DNA from: an uncultured Candidatus Hydrogenedens sp.
Lineage (GTDB): Bacteria > Desulfobacterota_D > UBA1144
DNA length: 64,000 nt
Assembly: GCA_902609885.1 (NCBI GenBank)
Contig: CACLTT010000003.1
Coordinates: 72,809 to 136,808, forward strand
Direction: 5' to 3'
Position 1 is the stretch's first letter. The number at the start of each line of letters is the position of its first letter. Positions 59,288 to 64,000 of this stretch are shown piece after piece. Made by a program: the position numbers and the translations under genes. The notes beneath the pieces were generated by a model. It ran no database searches. It saw only the letters and a program-made list of their open reading frames with translations, and had not been told where the DNA came from.

Positions 59288-59630
59288 TGGAGGCGCTGGG
59301 AATCGAACCCAGGTCCGAAAATTAGCTAAATAAGAGCTTCTACATGCTTATTTAAGCTTATTATTTAAAGATTTTTTCCAAGCTAAAAAAAGAAAAAAAT
59401 CTCGATCTCCTTATATACTAATATAGAATTAGGAGAAAATTCTAAATTAGTCTCATATTATCCTCATCTTAACAGGCCCTATGAGAAAAGACTGCAAGAC
59501 GTTGCTACACTATTTAGGCAGCAAGTTGATTGATTGGTTCGGCACTTATAGTGCTTTTGCCAGATTAACGAGTTAGCTCTCGACATGCTACTTTTAAATG
59601 CAAAATCATCGTCGAAACCAAATCGCCCCC
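59288..59630 (-). ncRNA. ssrA: Transfer-messenger RNA (tmRNA)
   Basis: One-piece tmRNA, which rescues stalled ribosomes. The 5' end GGGGGCGATTTGGTTTCGAC pairs through GGGGGCG with CGCCTCC at the 3' end; the T-arm GGTTCGATTCCCAGC and the tmRNA D-loop start are clear. CCA is not encoded (A, then CA). The tag frame begins at GCC (59543-59541), preceded by ATAAGT, and reads AEPINQLAA followed by TAA (59516-59514), ending LAA as expected. Downstream stems probably form pseudoknots. smpB lies just upstream on the same strand. Confidence 0.95.
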
Positions 59631-59639
59631 AAAAAGAGG

Positions 59640-59645
59640 AGTATA
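59640..59645 (-). promoter_or_regulatory. -10 element of the tmRNA promoter
   Basis: TATACT on the minus strand lies nine bases before the inferred 5' end of tmRNA. No TTGACA is visible at the right distance. Its position just after the smpB stop suggests tmRNA has its own transcript start. Confidence 0.45.
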
Positions 59646-59662
59646 GATGATATTTTAAAAAT

Positions 59663-60115
59663 TTAAATGCTTAATTTTGATTTAAAATCACGTCTTATTT
59701 GCTTATCAACTTCTTTTTTCTTTATATCAGCTCTTTTATCATATGTTTTCTTACCTTTGCCGAGTCCTAATTCAATTTTTATTAAATTTTTCTTTGAATA
59801 TACTTTTGTGGGAATTAAAGCGTATCCTTTAATCTTTATTTTTCCAATAAGTTTCCTTATCTCTGACTTTTTCAATAGCAATTTTCTATCTCTTTTTTCA
59901 TCATGAGTAAAAAAAGATGAGGCAGAATATTTGGGAATATATGAATTAATCACATAAAGCTCTCCACGTCTGAGAATTACATAACTTTCTTTTATACTAA
60001 ACTTTCCGGACTTTATAGATTTAACTTCAGAACCAAGCAATGATACTCCCGCTTCATAAAACTCCTCTATAGAATAGTTTCTAGAGTATATTGGATTGGT
60101 TGCATATACTGGCAT
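59663..60115 (-). CDS. smpB: SsrA-binding protein SmpB
   Basis: Partner protein of tmRNA, 150 aa, needed to place it in the ribosomal A site. The OB-fold core has YEAGVSLLGSEVKSIKSGKFSIKESYV, SYIPKYSASSFFTHDEKRDRKLLL and KGYALIPTKVYSKKNLIKIELGLGKGKKTYDKR, and the tail KEVDKQIRRDFKSKLS is basic and helical. It is next to ssrA, the frequent arrangement. Confidence 0.96.
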   Translation of the reverse strand: MPVYATNPIYSRNYSIEEFYEAGVSLLGSEVKSIKSGKFSIKESYVILRRGELYVINSYIPKYSASSFFTHDEKRDRKLLLKKSEIRKLIGKIKIKGYALIPTKVYSKKNLIKIELGLGKGKKTYDKRADIKKKEVDKQIRRDFKSKLSI

Positions 60116-60116
60116 A

Positions 60117-61100
60117 TTAAAAGAGCGTCATGACTCCAAAAGCTGCTGTAATAGTGGTCAGCGGAGCTAAATCTTCTTGAGTTTCAACAGCATTCTTTAA
60201 TTTCCTAACTGAATTCAGGGCATCATAATAAAGCCTATCATCATTAACAAGCTTCCCCAGAGTCCCTTCACCAGAATCTACTTTAGCAACTACAGAATTT
60301 AAATTTTCTGATAATTCATTTATAGAATTATATAATTTATCATCATTAACTAGCTTGCCTAAAGATCCCTCGCCGGTAGCAACTTTCTCTGTTAGATAAT
60401 TTAATGTTTTTAATGTCTTGTTAGCTTGAACATAAATCTCTTCATCATTTATAAGTTTTCCAAGGGTACCTTCACCAGTATCAATTTTTTTTGATATGCT
60501 TGAAAAATAATTCAAACTTTTTATTAGCTCATCATACAAATCTGATTCATTTACCAACTTACCAACACTTCCTTTAGAATTTGCAATATTTGAAATTATG
60601 TCATCCAAATTAAAAAGAATGGAATTGATCTTATCGCTGTATCCCGAAAATTGATTGTTAAAAATAGTTACTGTATTGTCTAGTTTTGAAATTAATGAAT
60701 TGAAATCTACAGTTTGTGCGGAGTTGATAATCCCACCCTCAGCTAAAATCTTAGAGTTAACATCCCCAAAAGTGATTCCAATATAAGATGAACCCAAAAG
60801 GCTAGTCATATTAATAGATGCAACTGAATCCTCTTTTATAATGATATCTTTATCTATTGATAACTGTACCTCTACATTCTGGCCCGAAAGAGAAATTCTA
60901 TTTACTTTACCAATATTAACACCCGAAAGCTTCACCTGACTACCTGAGCGCAACTCCCCAACAGACTGAAAATATGTATAATAGAGCTTATCCTTTTTTA
61001 AGATTGAAACACCAGAGACAACTTCAAAAAGAACTAGCAAAATTACTATTCCAAGAATAAAGAATATTCCCATCTGAAAGTTTTTATTCATGAATAACAT
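60117..61100 (-). CDS. MCE-domain lipid transport protein (MlaD-like)
   Basis: Periplasmic substrate-binding component of a phospholipid MCE transporter, 327 aa. One N-terminal membrane helix (about 11-29) is followed by a single MCE domain (about 38-115, with VGELRSGSQVKLSGVNIGKV and GSSYIGITFGD), then a helical tail. The tail holds four 34-residue repeats around GKLVNDxxLY, starting near residues 180, 214, 248 and 282. It follows mlaF in the mlaE-mlaF-mlaD order. The second ATG at 61091 (MNKNFQMG) is an alternative start. Confidence 0.9.
   Translation of the reverse strand: MLFMNKNFQMGIFFILGIVILLVLFEVVSGVSILKKDKLYYTYFQSVGELRSGSQVKLSGVNIGKVNRISLSGQNVEVQLSIDKDIIIKEDSVASINMTSLLGSSYIGITFGDVNSKILAEGGIINSAQTVDFNSLISKLDNTVTIFNNQFSGYSDKINSILFNLDDIISNIANSKGSVGKLVNESDLYDELIKSLNYFSSISKKIDTGEGTLGKLINDEEIYVQANKTLKTLNYLTEKVATGEGSLGKLVNDDKLYNSINELSENLNSVVAKVDSGEGTLGKLVNDDRLYYDALNSVRKLKNAVETQEDLAPLTTITAAFGVMTLF
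60165..60563 (-). repeat. Four 102-base repeats inside the MCE gene
   Basis: The C-terminal part of the MCE protein is built from four units of exactly 34 residues, each with GEGTLGKL or similar, then (V/I)N(D/E)xxLY and an amphipathic helix. Period and motif are exact at protein level, with drift at DNA level, so the duplication is old rather than recent. Confidence 0.85.
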
Positions 61101-61114
61101 TATACATAAATAAA

Positions 61115-61825
61115 TTAGGCAATAGGGTCTAATAATGGATGATTGGTTTTTTTTATAATTTCAGGGCTATCTGATAAATTTATAACTCCTTGATCTAGTA
61201 TTGATATAGTATCAGCGATAGCTAGGGCAAAAGATATATCATGAGTCACTACGAGCTGTGTAATAGAAGAATTTTTTTTCAGATCTATAACAATATCTGC
61301 GATAATTTTAGTATTTATCTGATCTAACTCTGCTGTTGGTTCATCATATAATAATATTTCTGGTTCAATTATTAAAGATCTAGCTATTGCAACTCTTTTT
61401 CTCATTCCTCCACTAAGATCAGATGGAATCTTATCAGCAGATTGCTCCACACCCAGATCATTAAGAAGCTTATATGCTTTTTTTAATCTATTTTCTTTAG
61501 TGTCAATATTATTTTCATCAAGATATAAAGTTATATTATCAATCACAGACAAAGAATTCAATAATGCAGAAAACTGAAAAACATACGAAGTTTTGAAGTT
61601 CTCTTTAATTCTAACATCATCTAAATTAATATTATTTATAAGAATGCTACCACTATCGGGCTTCATTAAACCCATTAACATTTTTAGTAAAACTGATTTA
61701 CCCATTCCAGATTTACCAAGTATTACATGTACTTGATTTAATTTAAAACCATGAGATAAGTTGTCTAAAACAATTTTTCCATCAAAAGATTTTGAAATAT
61801 TACTAAAATAAATATTATTTTCCAC
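61115..61825 (-). CDS. mlaF: MCE transporter ATPase (MlaF-like)
   Basis: ABC ATPase (236 aa) driving lipid transport. Walker A is VILGKSGMGKSVLLKMLMG, the signature LSGGMRKRVAIAR and Walker B PEILLYDEPTAELD; LVVTHDISFALAIAD contains the switch histidine. Start is GTG, one base after the mlaE stop. The GKSGMGKSV and GGMRKR forms are typical of MlaF/Mkl rather than other ABC groups. Confidence 0.94.
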   Translation of the reverse strand: MENNIYFSNISKSFDGKIVLDNLSHGFKLNQVHVILGKSGMGKSVLLKMLMGLMKPDSGSILINNINLDDVRIKENFKTSYVFQFSALLNSLSVIDNITLYLDENNIDTKENRLKKAYKLLNDLGVEQSADKIPSDLSGGMRKRVAIARSLIIEPEILLYDEPTAELDQINTKIIADIVIDLKKNSSITQLVVTHDISFALAIADTISILDQGVINLSDSPEIIKKTNHPLLDPIA

Positions 61826-61826
61826 T

Positions 61827-62594
61827 CTAGAGCAATCCTACCAATATTAAAAATCTAGTTAAAATATAGTCAAGAATCAAAATAGCAATAAATGATGCTA
61901 CAACAGATTTTGTTACTGATGTTCCAATTTCTCTAGGTCCACCCTCCGTAGTTAGTCCAACCAGACAAGATGTAATCGATATTGTAATTGAGAAAAAAAT
62001 AGACTTAATTAATCCCGAAGCTATATCAGAAAATGTAACAACTTGACTTAAATCATTATAAAATGCACTAAATGAAACGGATATTGTCTGGTTCATATTT
62101 GAAACAAATGAACCTCCAAGCCAACCAATTAGGTCCATATAAATTACCAAGAAAGGCAACGCTATTAAGCATGCAATAAATCTGGGTAGAACTAAATATT
62201 TTACTGGATCAATATCCATAGTTTTTAAAGCAGATATTTCTTCATAAACACTCATAGTAGAAATCTCTGCAGTAATTGAAGATCCTACTCTACCTGCCAT
62301 TAATATAGCTGCCATAACAGGAGCTAATTCTGTGCATAAAGAAACTCCTACTATCCCTCCTATACGATCCTGAATTCCATATTCAGATAGTTGAATACCT
62401 GTTTGTAGTGCGAGAACAGCACCAATTGAAAGGGAAATAAGGGCTGCTACAGGAAGTGTTCTATTTCCCATATCAAATAATTGTGAAAATATCTTATTTA
62501 ATGATTTTGAAAAAAACTTTAAAGAGCAAAGAGTTGCCCAAAAGAGACTTAAAAATTGCCCAACACCATTAAAAAAATTATATATTCCATTCAT
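61827..62594 (-). CDS. mlaE: MCE transporter permease (MlaE-like)
   Basis: Inner-membrane permease (255 aa, about five helices). Family motifs: ALISLSIGAVLALQTGIQL, ELAPVMAAILMAGRVGSSITAEISTM, EEISALKTMDIDPVKYLVLPR and GLTTEGGPREIGTSVTKSVV. Its ATG overlaps the stop of the upstream repeat protein (ATGA), so the four genes are one operon. Confidence 0.95.
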   Translation of the reverse strand: MNGIYNFFNGVGQFLSLFWATLCSLKFFSKSLNKIFSQLFDMGNRTLPVAALISLSIGAVLALQTGIQLSEYGIQDRIGGIVGVSLCTELAPVMAAILMAGRVGSSITAEISTMSVYEEISALKTMDIDPVKYLVLPRFIACLIALPFLVIYMDLIGWLGGSFVSNMNQTISVSFSAFYNDLSQVVTFSDIASGLIKSIFFSITISITSCLVGLTTEGGPREIGTSVTKSVVASFIAILILDYILTRFLILVGLL

Positions 62595-63976
62595 AAATCT
62601 ATTGGAATATATAATATGCGAATTTTAGCATCCTCACCAGTTTTAAAAGCAAAAAAACCACCTAAAATACTGAACTCATTTGAATCTTTTTTTGATTCGT
62701 TAGATATTATAGGAATTAGCAAATTTATACTAAAACTACTTTCATCAATTTCTTCATCTTTTGAATATTTGATAAAATTAAATATTAAAGAAGTGCTTGA
62801 TTTACTTTTTTCTTTTTTAATTCTTACAATTGACCATAGAGGTGACCAAATTTCTCTTATTTTCGCATTTTTAGAGAAAAAACTTTCAATAGGTGCAAAC
62901 ATTCTAAAATCATAACCTTCTCTATCAGAATCAATTGAATATATTGGCCAAAGACTTGAAAATTCTTTGTTTATTTTGTTATCCGAAAGACTATAAAATG
63001 AATCTTGTTTATATAGAAAAAATAAAAAGCTTTTTGTTTTGAAGTATTCTGAAGCCAATATCTCATTTTTATATTTATACAAAGGCCAAATAAAGAAGCC
63101 TTTTTCTACATATTTGGACTTTGAGTAAGAATATAAAGGAAAGAATCTTTTGCTTTTGATATTTGAACCACTTTTATATTGTATTATAGGCCAAGGCATA
63201 TTGTAAGTTTTCTGATCCCTGAGTTTATCCTCATAAATATTAAAAAATGGCCATAAAAAAGTTGTTGAACTATGAGCATTTGATTCTGCTTTTAAATATA
63301 TTGGCCAATAATTATTCTCTTCTAAGTTGATACCAGTAGTATTATCTTTTTTAAAAGTAAAAAAAGGCCATAGAAAAAACTTTGATTCCTTAACCGTTTG
63401 TAAATTATCAGGATCAACCTTTATTGTTGATCCATACAAAGGCCAAAATTTAAAACCTTTGTTGTATTCACCCGAAGTTGAAGAGAAGAAGGGCCATAAA
63501 AAATGTGTATTGTATGAATTTTTCTTATATGTCTTCATATAAATTGGAAAAATAAAGTAACTAATTTTTTCTTTTGCATATTTATTTTTTATGCTTCCAA
63601 ATAGAGGAAATACCGAAAAATAATTATCATCTTTATCTCCACCCCATGCTATATCTACAATAGGGAAAATTTCAAAAGTTTTTTTATTGGTATCATCATA
63701 GGTCGTATAATTACTATATTTTATCAATCTAAACAAAGCATTGAATTGCGTTTGTTGACTGTCCTCAGAATACCCCATAAGTGGGTAAATAATATCCAGA
63801 GATTTGAATTTTAATTCATAATTAGATTCATAATAAAATAAAGGTCTAAAAGCATAAATTTTGGATTCCTCATCTTTGTCAACTTTTATAAAAGGTCCTA
63901 AATAAGTTTTTTCTTCAGCAGAATTAAGTAAAGTCAATAATAAAAAAAATATAATAAAATTTTTTAAATATGTAAT
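62591..63976 (-). CDS. Secreted aromatic-Pro repeat protein of unknown function, apparent ATT start
   Basis: No named family recognised. The mature part (about 440 aa) holds some fifteen short copies of an aromatic-rich unit such as FLWPFF, FWPLY, YWPIY and FPLY, every 20-30 residues and ending loops rich in Lys, Ser and Asn: a beta-strand-rich, possibly outer-membrane or surface structure. From TTG at 63937 no full signal peptide is made. In-frame upstream codons give TYLKNFIIFFLLLTLLNSA, a good signal peptide, with no ATG, GTG or TTG before its Lys. ATT at 63976, seven bases after GAGGG, is the likely start; an in-frame TAG lies at 63994-63992. It overlaps mlaE by four bases. Confidence 0.75.
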   Translation of the reverse strand: MTYLKNFIIFFLLLTLLNSAEEKTYLGPFIKVDKDEESKIYAFRPLFYYESNYELKFKSLDIIYPLMGYSEDSQQTQFNALFRLIKYSNYTTYDDTNKKTFEIFPIVDIAWGGDKDDNYFSVFPLFGSIKNKYAKEKISYFIFPIYMKTYKKNSYNTHFLWPFFSSTSGEYNKGFKFWPLYGSTIKVDPDNLQTVKESKFFLWPFFTFKKDNTTGINLEENNYWPIYLKAESNAHSSTTFLWPFFNIYEDKLRDQKTYNMPWPIIQYKSGSNIKSKRFFPLYSYSKSKYVEKGFFIWPLYKYKNEILASEYFKTKSFLFFLYKQDSFYSLSDNKINKEFSSLWPIYSIDSDREGYDFRMFAPIESFFSKNAKIREIWSPLWSIVRIKKEKSKSSTSLIFNFIKYSKDEEIDESSFSINLLIPIISNESKKDSNEFSILGGFFAFKTGEDAKIRILYIPIDL

Positions 63977-64000
63977 CTTGCTACCCTCTTGCTAATTCCA

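Noticed and set aside
62556-62915. Plus-strand frame of 119 codons over the end of the aromatic-repeat gene
   Set aside because: It lies antisense to a gene with clear repeated protein motifs and overlaps the mlaE start; no recognisable domain.

Overview
The window looks like a stretch of a streamlined, strongly AT-rich bacterial chromosome, probably from a free-living aerobic (likely marine, sunlit-water) Gram-negative bacterium. Genes are packed with gaps of a few bases or overlaps of 1 to 23 bases, and there are no insertion sequences, prophage genes, CRISPR arrays, rRNAs or tRNAs. The gene orders rimP-nusA-infB-DHH-truB-rpsO-pnp and rpmF-fabD-fabG-acpP-fabF-rpiB, the histidine-free CcmE, the short RNB nuclease and the type-B succinate dehydrogenase all resemble deltaproteobacteria-like lineages (Dadabacteria, SAR324 or Nitrospinota are candidates). 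The sequence alone does not fix the phylum. Start codons include ATG, GTG and TTG, and in two genes apparently ATT.

Layout. 1-18687 (minus): Ppx/GppA phosphatase, gamma carbonic anhydrase, L31B, dnaK, then a TCA-cycle run read acnA-icd-mdh-sdhC-sdhA-sdhB-sucC (sucD is missing), preceded by rpmF-fabD-fabG-acpP-fabF-rpiB and a tandem ABC ATPase. 18705-19581 (plus): a membrane-anchored unknown and a half-size TauE/SafE protein. 19584-31210 (minus): uvrB, a GC-rich terminator, then the translation/RNA operon rimP-nusA-infB-nrnA-truB-rpsO-pnp-miaA. 31258-33485 (plus): a fused cobA-hemD and rsmE. 33475-39174 (minus): a cytochrome c maturation operon ccmABCDEF, a 39-residue membrane protein and a membrane-anchored cytochrome c.

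39219-42851 is a small pterin/light island: glyoxalase I, a 6-pyruvoyl-tetrahydropterin-synthase-like enzyme, a photolyase of the FeS-BCP-related family that appears to lack the Fe-S ligands, and convergent to it a DASH-type photolyase downstream of a DUF2256 zinc-finger gene. 42922-44254 (plus): an M42 peptidase and an unknown. 44309-53783 (plus): an 11-subunit complex I operon nuoA-BC-D-H-I-J-K-L-M-N with fused nuoBC, no nuoEFG, and a single-base frameshift in nuoH. 53769 to the end (minus): gltA, an RNase II/R-family nuclease, pyrG, rdgB, tmRNA with smpB, and an MlaE-MlaF-MlaD lipid transporter preceded by a secreted protein made of many aromatic-Pro repeats.

Together the genes describe an aerobic respiratory cell: citrate synthase, aconitase, isocitrate, succinate and malate dehydrogenases feed quinone through complex II and a ferredoxin-like complex I, while the Ccm system matures c-type cytochromes for the downstream chain. 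The most unusual points are the two ATT-start genes, the CcmG/CcmH-free Ccm system with its associated membrane cytochrome, the light/pterin island, and the aromatic-repeat protein beside the MCE transporter.
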